From NCBI GenBank assembly GCA_018829095.1, contig JAHJUF010000073.1:1-59724 (forward strand): 59,724 bases of DNA. Direction: 5' to 3'. Every line of letters begins with the position of its first letter. The stretch's first letter is position 1. Shown here piece after piece: positions 20,428-30,064 of this stretch. The notes beneath the pieces were generated by a model. It saw nothing but the letters and a program-made list of their open reading frames with translations. It did not search any database and was not told the DNA's origin. The stretch is from Pseudomonadota bacterium (GTDB taxonomy: Bacteria; Desulfobacterota; Desulfobacteria; Desulfobacterales; Desulfatibacillaceae). Made by a program: the position numbers and the translations under genes.

Positions 20428-20925
20428 TCATCCTTGGGTTTGCCCGGCTCCGGCGGTCTTTTCGATCAGGGCCACACAGGTCGCGGCCATGCCCTCTTCC
20501 CGCCCGGTGATCCCGAGTCCCTCGGTGGTGGTGGCCTTGACATTGACCCGGCCGGATTCGATCCCAAGGGCCCGGGCGATGTTTTCAGCCATTTGCTTCT
20601 TATAAGAAGAAATTTTGGGTTTCTCGGCAACCAGCGTGGCATCCAGGTTCCCAACGCAAAAACCGAGCGCCCGGAGTTTGTTCCCCGTTTCCTCAAGCAA
20701 CGCCAGGCTTGGGATGCCCTTGTAAGCCGGGTCCGTGTCCGGGAAGTGCTCGCCCAAATCCCCCAGGCCAGCAGCCCCCAAAAGGGCATCGCACACCGCG
20801 TGAAGGAGTACATCCGCGTCCGAATAGCCAAAAAGCCCCAGATGATGAGGGATCTCCACACCCCCCAGGATCAGGGGCCGCCCGGGCACCAGCCGGTGAA
20901 CGTCGTACCCGTACCCGATGCGCAT
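20428..20925 (-). CDS. ispF: 2-C-methyl-D-erythritol 2,4-cyclodiphosphate synthase
   Basis: IspF cyclises CDP-methylerythritol phosphate in the MEP isoprenoid pathway. The 165-aa protein has the zinc ligands in GYGYDVHRL and SDADVLLHAVCDALLGA, FPDTDPAYKG, and the C-terminal VNVKATTTEGLG and GREEGMAA. ATG 20925 with GGGAGG upstream is preferred to upstream in-frame codons. It starts 22 bp after the stop of the 923-aa Hsp70-like gene and precedes cysS. No ispD fusion is present. Confidence 0.96.
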   Translation of the reverse strand: MRIGYGYDVHRLVPGRPLILGGVEIPHHLGLFGYSDADVLLHAVCDALLGAAGLGDLGEHFPDTDPAYKGIPSLALLEETGNKLRALGFCVGNLDATLVAEKPKISSYKKQMAENIARALGIESGRVNVKATTTEGLGITGREEGMAATCVALIEKTAGAGQTQG

Positions 20926-20947
20926 GAATGCACCTCCCTTGCCGTTG

Positions 20948-23719
20948 CTATCCGTGAAGAATGATGCCCGAGGGCAAAGCCTCCCCGAACATGGCATCCT
21001 CATCCCGCCGGTCCATGGGAATCACTTCGCTCACCATCCGTTTCCATTCCGTGGCAAAGTCCCAGGTTGAGAGCCAGTCCGCAACCCGATTAAGGAACAC
21101 ATCCTCAAGATCACGTTTCCGGTCCCCGGTACGCCGGGCCATGTGGGCCACGGCCTGGGCCGCCGGCTTCGCGTTCTTCCAGTCGGACTTCATGACGCGG
21201 CTCACCCATTCCTGGGCTTCCTGGGCAGGGATCACCCGATCCAGGGGGCCGTACAGCAGCCCCCGGGCCCCCAGGCGGGACAGGGACCACAGGAGTTGGG
21301 CCGGGGATTTTTTCGGATTCAGTTCCTTCAGGAGATGGCGTCCGAAAACGGTTTTGTCCTTCACGGAAAGGCGCTCCAGGTTGGCCAGGAGCATCCACAT
21401 CTCCACGGATTCATGGGCCGGGATTTTGGTGGTCACGGATTTTTTCGGCCTAAGCATGGAGGAAAGCTCCTGGAGCACCTGACGTTGATGCCCGGCTGAA
21501 AGGCCACCAGCAACCCGCCGCCAGAGCACCCACCACTCCATGCGCACCTGGGGGTTTTTACCGAATGCCGGGCCTTTCTGGAACAAGGGCCACAAGGTCT
21601 TGATCCGGTGCTCGTCAATGGCCTCCCCAAACCCCGGCCGAAGACAGAAACCCGTGAGGTTCAGCCACCGGGCTTCGTGATCAGCCGAAAGCCTGCGGCC
21701 GTCCGTTACTTCCAGAAGATCCTCCCCTAACCTCCGGATAAGGCCCAGGGGCCACTTGCCCCGGGGAGTCTCCAGGACGTCGGCCAGGGCATTGGCCAGC
21801 CTTTCCGGGGCTACTACGGCAGAGTCCCCGGCCTTGTACACGCCCCGGATGAGTTCCCGGGCCTTGTGGACCGTCTCCTCCTCGAAAACCTGGTCATCCG
21901 CAACGTCCAGGGCCAGGTCCGCGTCCCGGAGCTGGAAGGAAAGACGCCACTGGTGATCCGTGTTCCTGGACCGGCACCACAGGGCCAGGGTGCCCAATTC
22001 CGTGTAATGGGCCTCCAGGTTCACGGGAATGGCGGTCTGCCCGGCCTTTTTCCCGAACTGAATCACTGTGCGGATGGGGGGCAACAGGGTCAGAGTGTCA
22101 TCGATGTCGATGATGTCGCCGCTCCTGTCCCCGGAACGGAAGGAAGAGGAATATACGGTGAAACTTACGGGCTGGTTGGCCAGGACCGTGAACTCCCGGT
22201 CTTCCAGGGGAATCCGGCTGCCCTCCTCCACCCCGCGTTCCATGAGGCAGATGGCTTTTTCCGGTTTTCCTCCGGCCTCGGGGCCGCCCAGGGCCAGGTA
22301 GTAGCCCCGGGCGCTGCCCGAGCCAACCCGGACGCCCTTGCCAGCCTTCACAAGTCCATAGTAGGCCGCGCCCCGGGAAACAGCGAGGTCCAGATCCGGG
22401 TTTTCCAGGACCCGGGGCTGGGCGTCGGCGTGAAACCAGTGCCGGATGCCCTCCCGGATGCGATTCTGGATGATGCCGGGCTTGAGGGCTCCTCCGTTGA
22501 AAAGGATGAGGTCCGGGTACGGCACTTCCCGCCCCAGGAACTCCTTCACGTCCGCCGCATGGCGTTCCAGGAACCGGCAGATGTGGCGGTTGATGACCGC
22601 GTCCTGGGCATAGGGCAGACCGAATTCCGTGATCCCCGCCTTCTGGGCCGCAGGGCCGGGGTCCGAGGCCTCCACCAGGGGGAAAAACCCCTCCAGGATG
22701 GCGGTTTCGATCTCCTCCCGGTCGAGGACAGCCGAAAGGGTTCCGGCAATGAGCCGTCCGCCCTCGCCCATGAGGGTCACGGTGTACGAGTCCGCCTGGC
22801 CCGAAAGGATGGTTTCCTTGGCCATGCGGCACTGATGGCACAGGGCTTGCCAGCGGTTGGCGTTCAAGGAAAAAGTCTGGCCCTTCTTCATGCGGGCCTC
22901 GGTTTGCCGGGCCAGGGCCAAGTCGATGTTGTCGCCGCCAAGAATCAGGTGGTCGCCCACGGCGATGCGCTCAAACCGGGGATGCCCGTCCACGTCCCGT
23001 AGGGTGATGAGGGTGAAGTCGCTGGTTCCGCCCCCCACGTCCACAGCCAGAATGAGTTCGCCGGGGGACACATGGCGGTCCCAGTCGTTTTCGTGGAACA
23101 CGAGCCAGGAGTAGAAGGCGGCCAGGGGTTCTTCCAGGAGGGTGATCTCCGGGATGCCGGCCACGCGCGCGGCCTCCACAGTGAAGTCCCGGGCCACCTG
23201 GTCAAAGGACGCGGGAACCGTGATGATGACATTCTGGTTTTCCAAAAACAGGTCTTCGTCTTCCCCCTGGAAATGGTTCCACGCAGCCCGCAGGTGGGCG
23301 AGATAGGCAGCCGTAGCCGCCACGGGGGAAAGCTTGTCCACGCCCTGGTCAGCCGCCCACGGCAGGATGGGTGCCGTTCTGTCCACCTGGGAATGACAGA
23401 GCCAGCTCTTGGCCGAGGCCACCAAACGCCCGGGCACCCGGGAACCCTGTTCCCGGGCCAGGATCCCCGCCACCGTGGCCGGCTCCAGGTCCCAGGGAAG
23501 AGCCAGTTCAGCCCGGTTCACATCGTACTTGCCCGGGAGGTACAAAAAGGAGGGGAGCACATTGGACTGGCCCACTTCGCCGCCGCCCACCAATTGGGGG
23601 ACAGGCAGGACGTGGATCCGGTTCTTGCCACTATCCTTTTCCAAATCCACCCAGGACAGGGCTGAGTTGGTGGTGCCGAGATCAATCCCGATGAGGAACC
23701 GGCGTTCACGAAGCTCCAA
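20948..23719 (-). CDS. Hsp70-family protein with long C-terminal extension (DUF3731-type)
   Basis: The first 420 residues form an actin-like Hsp70 ATPase: GIDLGTTNSALSW (phosphate 1), VPASFDQVARD, LLEEPLAAFYSW, DVGGGTSDFTL (phosphate 2) and LFNGGALKPG. The remaining 500 residues replace a normal substrate-binding domain with a short beta region and a long helical part (LRRLGEDLLEVTD and WWVLWRRVAGGL near residues 690-785) that I assign from memory to the DUF3731 type. TTG 23719 has GAGGGA upstream and overlaps the end of the other Hsp70 gene by 14 bp. Client proteins are unknown; cytoplasmic. Confidence 0.88.
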   Translation of the reverse strand: MELRERRFLIGIDLGTTNSALSWVDLEKDSGKNRIHVLPVPQLVGGGEVGQSNVLPSFLYLPGKYDVNRAELALPWDLEPATVAGILAREQGSRVPGRLVASAKSWLCHSQVDRTAPILPWAADQGVDKLSPVAATAAYLAHLRAAWNHFQGEDEDLFLENQNVIITVPASFDQVARDFTVEAARVAGIPEITLLEEPLAAFYSWLVFHENDWDRHVSPGELILAVDVGGGTSDFTLITLRDVDGHPRFERIAVGDHLILGGDNIDLALARQTEARMKKGQTFSLNANRWQALCHQCRMAKETILSGQADSYTVTLMGEGGRLIAGTLSAVLDREEIETAILEGFFPLVEASDPGPAAQKAGITEFGLPYAQDAVINRHICRFLERHAADVKEFLGREVPYPDLILFNGGALKPGIIQNRIREGIRHWFHADAQPRVLENPDLDLAVSRGAAYYGLVKAGKGVRVGSGSARGYYLALGGPEAGGKPEKAICLMERGVEEGSRIPLEDREFTVLANQPVSFTVYSSSFRSGDRSGDIIDIDDTLTLLPPIRTVIQFGKKAGQTAIPVNLEAHYTELGTLALWCRSRNTDHQWRLSFQLRDADLALDVADDQVFEEETVHKARELIRGVYKAGDSAVVAPERLANALADVLETPRGKWPLGLIRRLGEDLLEVTDGRRLSADHEARWLNLTGFCLRPGFGEAIDEHRIKTLWPLFQKGPAFGKNPQVRMEWWVLWRRVAGGLSAGHQRQVLQELSSMLRPKKSVTTKIPAHESVEMWMLLANLERLSVKDKTVFGRHLLKELNPKKSPAQLLWSLSRLGARGLLYGPLDRVIPAQEAQEWVSRVMKSDWKNAKPAAQAVAHMARRTGDRKRDLEDVFLNRVADWLSTWDFATEWKRMVSEVIPMDRRDEDAMFGEALPSGIILHG

Positions 23720-25499
23720 GGTCGTCCCTCTCCCGCACGGAAAATTCCAGCTTCCACTTCTTGTCCGACTTTTCGGACACGCACCAGAGTTCCAGAGTGC
23801 CCACCTCCGTGGCCTGGACTTCCAGGGTCACGGGCATCACCTCGCCCGCCTCACCGTCCAGCATGGTCATCAAAGTGTCCACGGGCTCGATTTCCTTTTC
23901 CCAGTCATCCACCACGTTTCCTGCTTTGTCATCCTTGCGCTGGGTGGAGGCCAGGAGTTCGAACCGGACATCCTCCCCCACCACCAGGCCAAACCGGGCC
24001 TCGGAAAGGGAACTCCCGGTGCCCTCTTCCATGCCGAAAGGGGCGACGCACAGGGCCCGCACCGGCGCGGACATGCCCGGCACGGCAGGCATGGAAGCTT
24101 CCACACCGATGTAGTACGCCCGGTTCAGCCCGCCCCGGATACGCACGGCAGCCCCCCGCCGGGCCAGTCCGTAATAGGCCGCTCCCGTGGCCACGGAGAG
24201 GTCGTACTGGGCACCGGAAAGCTCCCGCACACCGCCATCGTCCCACGAGTCCAGCACGGCCTTCACCCGGTCCCGAAAGGCCGGAGCCTTCATCACGCCG
24301 CCGTTGAAAAGAATGGCCGTGGGCACCCCGTTGCCGAATTTCGCAAGAAATGAGGCCAGGTGACAGGTTACCGAGGGGTCGGATTCATAAATCAGACCCA
24401 ATTCCCGCATGCCCATGCGATTGCTCTGGACGGGCCGGGCGCCTTTTTCGCAAAACGGCAAAAACCCGTCCGAAAGGGTCTTTTGGATTTCCTCCCGGGT
24501 CAATTCGGTTTTGATGGTGCCCGCGATGAGCCCGGAACCCCGGCCCAGGACCGTGATGGGTGCGGACTCCACATCCTCTCCGGACAAAAGTTTTTCCTTG
24601 GCGTTCCGGCAACTCTGCCACAGGCCGCGCATCTGCCAGGCATCGAGCTTTTTTCCCTGGGACGACAGCTTGGCCGCCACCACATGGGCCAGGGTAAGAT
24701 CCATGTTGTCCCCGCCCACCAGGAGGTGTTCGCCCACGGCCACACGCTCCAGGGCCAGGTCGCCCTCCTCCTGGCTCACCTGGATGAGGGAAAAGTCGCT
24801 GGTGCCGCCGCCCACATCGCACACCAGGACCAGATCCCCTACGTCCACCTGCTCCCGCCAATTGTCCCGGGACTGCCAAATCCAGGAGTAGAAGGCCGCC
24901 TGGGGCTCCTCCAGGAGGGTCACCCTTTCCATGCCCGCCATCTGGGCCGCCCGGACCGTGAGTTCCCGGGCCACGGCGTCAAAAGACGCGGGTACGGTGA
25001 GGTGGATTTCCTGGTTCTCCAGAAGCGCTTCTTCCCCTTGTGCCGCCATCTCGTGGTTCCAGGCGCTCCGTATGTGGGAAAGCACGGCCGCCGAGGCTTC
25101 CACGGGAGAGAGCTTCCCTTGGGGAGGCTCCTCCGCACCCCATGGCAGGGTTTTTTCGTTCCGGTCCACTCGATGGTTGGCCAGCCAGCTCTTGGCCGAG
25201 GAGATGAGACGGTGGGGAATTTCCGCGCCTCGGTCCCGGGCGAAAGCACCCACGGCCCGGCTGGAATCCGGGTCCCAGGGAAGCGCGAGTCCTCCCTCGG
25301 GCACATCGTGAGGCCCGGGAAGAAGCACAAAAGAAGGTAGGGTTGCGGACTTGTCCACGGTTCCGGGCGCGATCAATTGAGGAATCTCAAACACCCGGAT
25401 GGCGGGATGCTCGCCCTTTTCTGCGGACGATTCGGTCCAGGCAACCACGCTGTTGGTGGTGCCCAGGTCAATGCCGACGACGTACTTGGAATCAGCCAA
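23706..25499 (-). CDS. Hsp70-family protein, shorter paralogue
   Basis: About 597 aa. The ATPase signatures are VGIDLGTTNSVVAWTE, VPASFDAVARELT, LLEEPQAAFYSW, CDVGGGTSDFSLI and LFNGGVMKAP, all paralogous to the following gene. A short beta-rich C-terminal region (about 430-597) could bind substrate, but the alpha lid of DnaK is missing. The start is TTG; I prefer 25499 because GAGGA lies 8 nt upstream, while 25514 is the alternative. It is between DUF2760 (27 bp upstream) and the 923-aa Hsp70 (overlapping), so the two Hsp70 proteins are likely made together and may act as a pair. Confidence 0.88.
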   Translation of the reverse strand: MADSKYVVGIDLGTTNSVVAWTESSAEKGEHPAIRVFEIPQLIAPGTVDKSATLPSFVLLPGPHDVPEGGLALPWDPDSSRAVGAFARDRGAEIPHRLISSAKSWLANHRVDRNEKTLPWGAEEPPQGKLSPVEASAAVLSHIRSAWNHEMAAQGEEALLENQEIHLTVPASFDAVARELTVRAAQMAGMERVTLLEEPQAAFYSWIWQSRDNWREQVDVGDLVLVCDVGGGTSDFSLIQVSQEEGDLALERVAVGEHLLVGGDNMDLTLAHVVAAKLSSQGKKLDAWQMRGLWQSCRNAKEKLLSGEDVESAPITVLGRGSGLIAGTIKTELTREEIQKTLSDGFLPFCEKGARPVQSNRMGMRELGLIYESDPSVTCHLASFLAKFGNGVPTAILFNGGVMKAPAFRDRVKAVLDSWDDGGVRELSGAQYDLSVATGAAYYGLARRGAAVRIRGGLNRAYYIGVEASMPAVPGMSAPVRALCVAPFGMEEGTGSSLSEARFGLVVGEDVRFELLASTQRKDDKAGNVVDDWEKEIEPVDTLMTMLDGEAGEVMPVTLEVQATEVGTLELWCVSEKSDKKWKLEFSVRERDDLGAS

Positions 25500-25526
25500 G
25501 GCGGATTTCCTCAAACTTTCCGGTTC

Positions 25527-26318
25527 CTAAAGGATTTCAACTTCAGCCGGGGAAATGATCCGGGGATCTCCGGCACCGCTCACGGTGGGCAGATCAAATT
25601 TGCCTGCCTTCCAACCGTGGTGGCGCAGCACACCCTCAAAAGGCGGATCGCCTGTGACGCGCCCCGAAAGCTTTACCGCTGCTGGGTCGAAGCCCGGGGG
25701 CACGGTCACCGTGTCGCCCTCGGCGGCATCCATCACAGCCCGGGGCTTCAAGTGCTTTTCCACGATTTTCTTGCAGGCATCCTGGACACCCCGCACGGCC
25801 GCGCCGATCTGGGCATCGTCGTATTGGGCGAGATCCTCGGAGAAAAAATCCATGAGCCGGCCTTCGCGCTGAAGCATGGAGAAAAGGAGAAGGGAGCGTT
25901 TTTGATCCTCCAGGGCCTTTTCCCGCTGGGCAGCAGCCAATCGCTCCTTTTCCTCCGTGCTTTTGGCGACAGCCTTGGCCGCAGATTTTTTGTTCGTCAC
26001 CACCTGCCCGGTTTGCTTGCCCTGAAGCACTCCCTTACGGAGGCTCCCCCGGAGGATGCCCCACAAAAGGACCGCGAACAGGAAAACCATCAAGAGCAAA
26101 GCAGCGCTCAGGTACAGCCGGAAATCCTGCATGAGTTCCATGAGGTTCTGGAGGAAGTTTATTTCCAGGCCCCGGGTGGCCACCAATTGGTCATTGATAT
26201 GATCCACCAGTTCTGCGGTCTTCCAAATCACGGTGAGGTAGAAGGCCGTGCAGAACACGGTCATCCACAAAAGAATCCACCAGAAGGATCGCCGGATGTG
26301 GCGGTCAAGCCATTCCAT
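25527..26318 (-). CDS. DUF2760 domain membrane protein
   Basis: The 263-aa protein has two membrane helices (about residues 10-32 and 68-92), a charged linker rich in K, E and A (about 95-145), and a soluble C-terminal domain with LLLFSMLQREGRLMDFFSED, DDAQIGAAVRGVQDACKKI and LRHHGWKAGKFDLP, which is the DUF2760 pattern. DUF2760 genes are known next to Hsp70-family genes; the function is not established. ATG 26318 with GGGGGTG upstream is chosen over a TTG at 26330. It is first in the operon behind a clear promoter and could tether the Hsp70 pair to the inner membrane (inference). Confidence 0.85.
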   Translation of the reverse strand: MEWLDRHIRRSFWWILLWMTVFCTAFYLTVIWKTAELVDHINDQLVATRGLEINFLQNLMELMQDFRLYLSAALLLMVFLFAVLLWGILRGSLRKGVLQGKQTGQVVTNKKSAAKAVAKSTEEKERLAAAQREKALEDQKRSLLLFSMLQREGRLMDFFSEDLAQYDDAQIGAAVRGVQDACKKIVEKHLKPRAVMDAAEGDTVTVPPGFDPAAVKLSGRVTGDPPFEGVLRHHGWKAGKFDLPTVSGAGDPRIISPAEVEIL

Positions 26319-26398
26319 GGGCACCCCCAATCAGCTAAAGCAAAGGTTGAGGTTTTCCGCCTTCCTGCCTCCCGGAAAAGCCCGGGCCATAACAGATC

Positions 26399-26428
26399 AT
26401 ATTACGGAGCGCACGAAACAGGTGTCAA
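26399..26428 (-). promoter_or_regulatory. Promoter of the DUF2760-Hsp70 operon
   Basis: A perfect TTGACA (26423-26428) is followed after 18 nt by TAATAT (26399-26404) on the minus strand, about 80 bp before the DUF2760 start. No CIRCE-type or sigma32-type sequence is apparent, which suggests constitutive rather than classical heat-shock control. Confidence 0.6.
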
Positions 26429-26582
26429 CCGCCATTCTCCCTGGACCCGAATTCGTTGCCCGGCAAGGTAACCCCGGGATGTCGAACCGTCAACCCGGGA
26501 TGCCTTGCGGGACATCTCCCCATCTGGTAGAAGCCCCGTGAGTGAAAATCTTCCGACAGGAGCGGAAAGGCGCACCCTCATC

Positions 26583-27173
26583 GTGGAGAAGCAACCCATC
26601 ATCCTGGCCTCGGCCTCGCCCCGGAGGCGGGATCTGCTGACTCAGGCCGGCGTTTCCTTTGTGGTGTGGGTGCCGGACGTGGACGAGGAACTGAACCCCG
26701 GCACGCCGCCTATGGAGGCCGCCCAGGTCCTGGCGGAACGAAAGGCCCGCCTCGCCGCCCGGGAGCACCCCGAATCCTGGGTCCTGGCTGCGGACACCCT
26801 GGTCTGGACCGAAGAGGAAATCCTGGGCAAACCCAGGGACCCTGGGGATGCCCGGCGTATGCTGACCCTGCTTTCCGGCCGAACGCACCGGGTGACTACC
26901 GGGTTCTGCCTTGGCCGGGAAAACGGCGGCCCCTGGATTGTTGATGCCGTGACCACCGAGGTGGCTTTCCGGGACCTTTCCCCCGGGGAGATCGAGTGGT
27001 ACATTCAGACTGGGGAACCTTTTGACAAGGCCGGGGGCTACGGCATCCAGGGCCTGGGGGTTTTCCTGGTCCGGGAGATCCGCGGTTCCTACACCAACGT
27101 GGTGGGCCTGCCCGTGTGCGAGGTTCTGGAGCATCTGGCCAAGGCCGGAGTCATCGAGAGAACGGTGGGATGA
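26583..27173 (+). CDS. maf: Maf family nucleoside triphosphate pyrophosphatase
   Basis: Maf proteins hydrolyse non-canonical or excess nucleoside triphosphates to monophosphates. Signatures are LASASPRRRDLL at the N-terminus, VLAADTLVW, LGKPRDPGDARRML, TGFCLG and FDKAGGYGIQG near the C-terminus. GTG 26583 places the first motif 8 residues in, as in homologues, but its ribosome site is poor; an earlier GTG at 26538 is possible. Its stop overlaps the yggS start (ATGA), so the two are translationally coupled. Confidence 0.93.
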   Translation: MEKQPIILASASPRRRDLLTQAGVSFVVWVPDVDEELNPGTPPMEAAQVLAERKARLAAREHPESWVLAADTLVWTEEEILGKPRDPGDARRMLTLLSGRTHRVTTGFCLGRENGGPWIVDAVTTEVAFRDLSPGEIEWYIQTGEPFDKAGGYGIQGLGVFLVREIRGSYTNVVGLPVCEVLEHLAKAGVIERTVG

Positions 27174-27874
27174 GCCCTTCCGCCCCTGAAATCGAGGATC
27201 GCGTCCGGGATGTCCTGGACCGCATCGCCCGGGAAGCCGGCCGGGCCGGCCGGTCGCCGGACTCCGTTCGTCTGGTGGCGGTCTCCAAGACCGTGGAACC
27301 CGGCCGCATCTGCCGGGCTGCCGTAGCTGGTGCGGGCCTTTTCGGAGAGAATTATATCCAGGAGGCCCGGGACAAGATTGCCGAACTTTCCGATCTGGCC
27401 GTTTCCTGGCACTTCACCGGGCACCTCCAAACCAATAAGGTCCGTTACGCGGTGCGGCTCTTCGACCTCATCCACACCGTGGCCTCCCTGCGCCTAGCCG
27501 TGGAGATAGACCATCGCGCACGCCTGGAAAACAAGGTCCAGGACATCCTGGTCCAGGTGAACGTGAGCGGAGAGGAAGCCAAGGATGGAATCGCGCCGGA
27601 GGAGGCCGAAGCCCTGGTGAGGAAAATCGCGGATCTGGCCCACGTGAGGCTCCGGGGGCTCATGACCATGCCGCCTTACAACCACGCCCCTAAGGACTCC
27701 CGGCCCCATTTCGCGGCCCTGGCGGCCCTGGCTCGGTCCCTGGATGGCCTGAGTATCCCCGGGGTTCAAATGAACGAGCTTTCCATGGGCATGAGCCACG
27801 ATTTTCCCGTGGCCATCCAGGAAGGGGCCACCCTGGTGAGGGTGGGCACGGCCCTTTTCGGTGAACGGAGTTGA
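27170..27874 (+). CDS. yggS: YggS/PLPBP family pyridoxal phosphate homeostasis protein
   Basis: A 234-aa type III-fold PLP-binding protein that controls the free pyridoxal phosphate pool. The PLP lysine lies in LVAVSKTV (about residue 40), and other signatures are LFGENYIQEARDK, WHFTGHLQTNKVR, VNVSGEEAKDG, GLMTMPP and LSMGMSHDF. The start ATG overlaps the maf stop. Nothing unusual is seen. Confidence 0.95.
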   Translation: MSPSAPEIEDRVRDVLDRIAREAGRAGRSPDSVRLVAVSKTVEPGRICRAAVAGAGLFGENYIQEARDKIAELSDLAVSWHFTGHLQTNKVRYAVRLFDLIHTVASLRLAVEIDHRARLENKVQDILVQVNVSGEEAKDGIAPEEAEALVRKIADLAHVRLRGLMTMPPYNHAPKDSRPHFAALAALARSLDGLSIPGVQMNELSMGMSHDFPVAIQEGATLVRVGTALFGERS

Positions 27875-28002
27875 AAAGGCCGTTGTTTCAAGTTTCCAGG
27901 CGGTCTCGGCGTCCAGCCTAAGGGCTTGAATAACCATCGGGAACCTTTTTTCTCCTTTCGCTCCATCCCCAGGGAGGCGCGGGAAAGCATCCTCACTCGA
28001 CC

Positions 28003-29826
28003 ATGTTCTTCAATGTCATCCAAATCGCGGTGGTGCTGCTTCTGTACCTGACCCGCGCCATTGTCGAGCCCGAGCTTTCCCTTTCCTCGTCCCTGTCGCT
28101 TTTGGCCGCCTGTTTCCTGATCTTCACCCTGGTCTGCAAGCTGTTCTTTTCCCGCCTGGACAAAAGCATCGCCATGGGCCGGGTTTCCAACCCCTTTGCC
28201 GCCCATGACCGGGCCGTGGCCCGCCAGCAGATCCTGGCCATCGTCCTTTCCGGACTGTACCTGTATGTCCTGGACCTCAAGTCCTGGCTCTCCCTGGTTT
28301 TCCCCCTGGGCGATGTCCCCACTCTGGGAGCCCTGGTCTTCATGGGGCTGTTCGTCATCCACCTCGCAGTGGTGTGGCGATTTGCCCATCAACCCTACCG
28401 GCACTTCCACCCCAGCCCGGTTTCCCGCACCATCTACGTGCGCTCCAACCTGCAACTCTCCCTGCCCATGCTCCTTCCCTGGCTGGGTATCTCCCTTGCC
28501 CTGGATCTGTTCTGGCTCCTGCCCTTCCCCCGGGCCCACCATTTCCTGGAAACCCTTTGGGGCCAAGCGGTTTTTCTCCTGGTCTTCCTGGTGCCTGTCA
28601 TCATCTTCACCCCGGCTCTGGTGCCCCGTTTCTGGAACTGCCGGCCCCTGCCCCCTGGCCCGGTCCGGGAACGTATGGAGGCCATGACCCGTCGGGCCGA
28701 CATTTCCTTCCGGGAAATCCTCCTGTGGCCCCTTTTCGGCGGCAACATGATCACCGCCGGAGTCATGGGGCTGGTGGCCCGCTTCCGGTACATCCTGGTT
28801 ACCAACGGCCTGCTCCAGATGGCCACGCCTCAGGAACTGGACGCGGTCCTGGCCCATGAGATCGGCCATGTGAAGCGCAGGCATCTCCTCTGGTACGCCG
28901 TGTTCTTTTTCGGATTCTTCCTCCTCCTCATGGCACTCCTGCAGCCCTGGCCCTATTTTGCGTTCTGGGTGGGGATCTCGTTTCCAGGCGCTGGGTTCGC
29001 CAATGAATCCGGCCTGCTTTCCGTACTTTTTCTCATTGCCTCCTTTGTCCTCTATTTCCGCTATGTATTCGGCTACTTCATGCGGAACTTCGAGCGGGAG
29101 GCGGACCTTTACGTGTTCGAACTCCTGGACAACCCCGTACCCCTCATCACCTGCCTGCAAAAAATCTCCGCCATGAGCGGCCGTCCCCTGGAGGAAAAGA
29201 ACTGGCATCATTTCGGCATAGGGGAACGGGTCGCTTATATGGAAAAAGCCCTGGCCGATCCTGAAGCCATCCTGGCCCACCGCCGGAAGCTTCGGAGGAG
29301 TATGGCCGCCTTTGCCCTTCTCGTGGCGATGCTGGCTTCCGGGGCTCTATACCTCTCCAAGGCACCCCTGGTTCCCCGGCACCTGCTCGCCATAACCAAC
29401 GAAAAGGCTCGACAACTCCCGCCCTCCGAAACAGCGGCCGGATTCGCGGTGCTGGGCGATCTCCTCCTTTCCCTGGATCATCCCCGGGAAGCCGTGGAGG
29501 CCTACAAAAAGGCCCTTAAAGTCATGTCCTCTTTTCCGGAGGTGGAAAACAACCTGGCCTGGACCCTGGTCACCACCCAGGATCCGGAACTGGCAGACCC
29601 CGTCAGGGCCCTGACTCTGGCTGAAAACGCCGCACGCATGGCCCCCATGCCCCACATCCTGGACACCCTGGCCGAGGCCCAATACGCCAACGGGCTATAT
29701 GCCAAAGCTGTGGAATCCGGAAAAATGGCTCTGGAAACCGCCCGCCGCATGGGGGATAGGTTCATGATTCCCTACTACCGGGAACAGATGGAAAAATTCC
29801 AAAAGGCCCGGGATGGGGAAGATTAG
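28003..29826 (+). CDS. M48-family membrane metallopeptidase with TPR tail
   Basis: The 607-aa protein has several hydrophobic helices before and after the zinc site HEIGH (residues 285-289, within AVLAHEIGHVKRRH) and the third ligand in FEREADLYV (about 364-368). This is the layout of Ste24/HtpX-like integral membrane proteases. After a last membrane helix (about 430-450) comes a soluble TPR-like region (LGDLLLSLDHPREAVEAYKK, then AEAQYANGLYAKAVESGK) that may bind substrates. No clear ribosome site precedes ATG 28003. Likely role: quality control of membrane proteins. It stands alone between yggS and glnS. Confidence 0.88.
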   Translation: MFFNVIQIAVVLLLYLTRAIVEPELSLSSSLSLLAACFLIFTLVCKLFFSRLDKSIAMGRVSNPFAAHDRAVARQQILAIVLSGLYLYVLDLKSWLSLVFPLGDVPTLGALVFMGLFVIHLAVVWRFAHQPYRHFHPSPVSRTIYVRSNLQLSLPMLLPWLGISLALDLFWLLPFPRAHHFLETLWGQAVFLLVFLVPVIIFTPALVPRFWNCRPLPPGPVRERMEAMTRRADISFREILLWPLFGGNMITAGVMGLVARFRYILVTNGLLQMATPQELDAVLAHEIGHVKRRHLLWYAVFFFGFFLLLMALLQPWPYFAFWVGISFPGAGFANESGLLSVLFLIASFVLYFRYVFGYFMRNFEREADLYVFELLDNPVPLITCLQKISAMSGRPLEEKNWHHFGIGERVAYMEKALADPEAILAHRRKLRRSMAAFALLVAMLASGALYLSKAPLVPRHLLAITNEKARQLPPSETAAGFAVLGDLLLSLDHPREAVEAYKKALKVMSSFPEVENNLAWTLVTTQDPELADPVRALTLAENAARMAPMPHILDTLAEAQYANGLYAKAVESGKMALETARRMGDRFMIPYYREQMEKFQKARDGED

Positions 29827-29982
29827 GATGAAGCTCCCGCCGGAAGATTCCCCGCTGGGGCTCTGGACTTCGTGCGGGTGAAAAGGTCGCCCCCCCCTGG
29901 TCCCGCATCGTCTTGAACCGGCCGGACTGGGGCATGGAAACGCGCCTGGAGGTGCCGGGCCTCTGATTCTTGCCGGTCCTCG

Positions 29983-30011
29983 CTGACACCTGCGCCCGCG
30001 TATGCTATAAA
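29983..30011 (+). promoter_or_regulatory. Promoter of glnS
   Basis: CTGACA (29983-29988; 5 of 6), a 17-nt spacer and TATAAA (30006-30011; 5 of 6) lie about 50 bp upstream of the glnS ATG, with no gene between. The rest of 29827-29982 shows nothing recognisable. Confidence 0.65.
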
Positions 30012-30064
30012 GTTGCTCGAACAGAGCAGGAAACCAGAAACCCCCATCTTTTTTAGGTATCCCC

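Noticed and set aside
27766-29280. 504-residue minus-strand frame opposite the M48 protease
   Set aside because: Gln/Glu/Gly-rich antisense shadow; the M48 protein on the plus strand has clear motifs.
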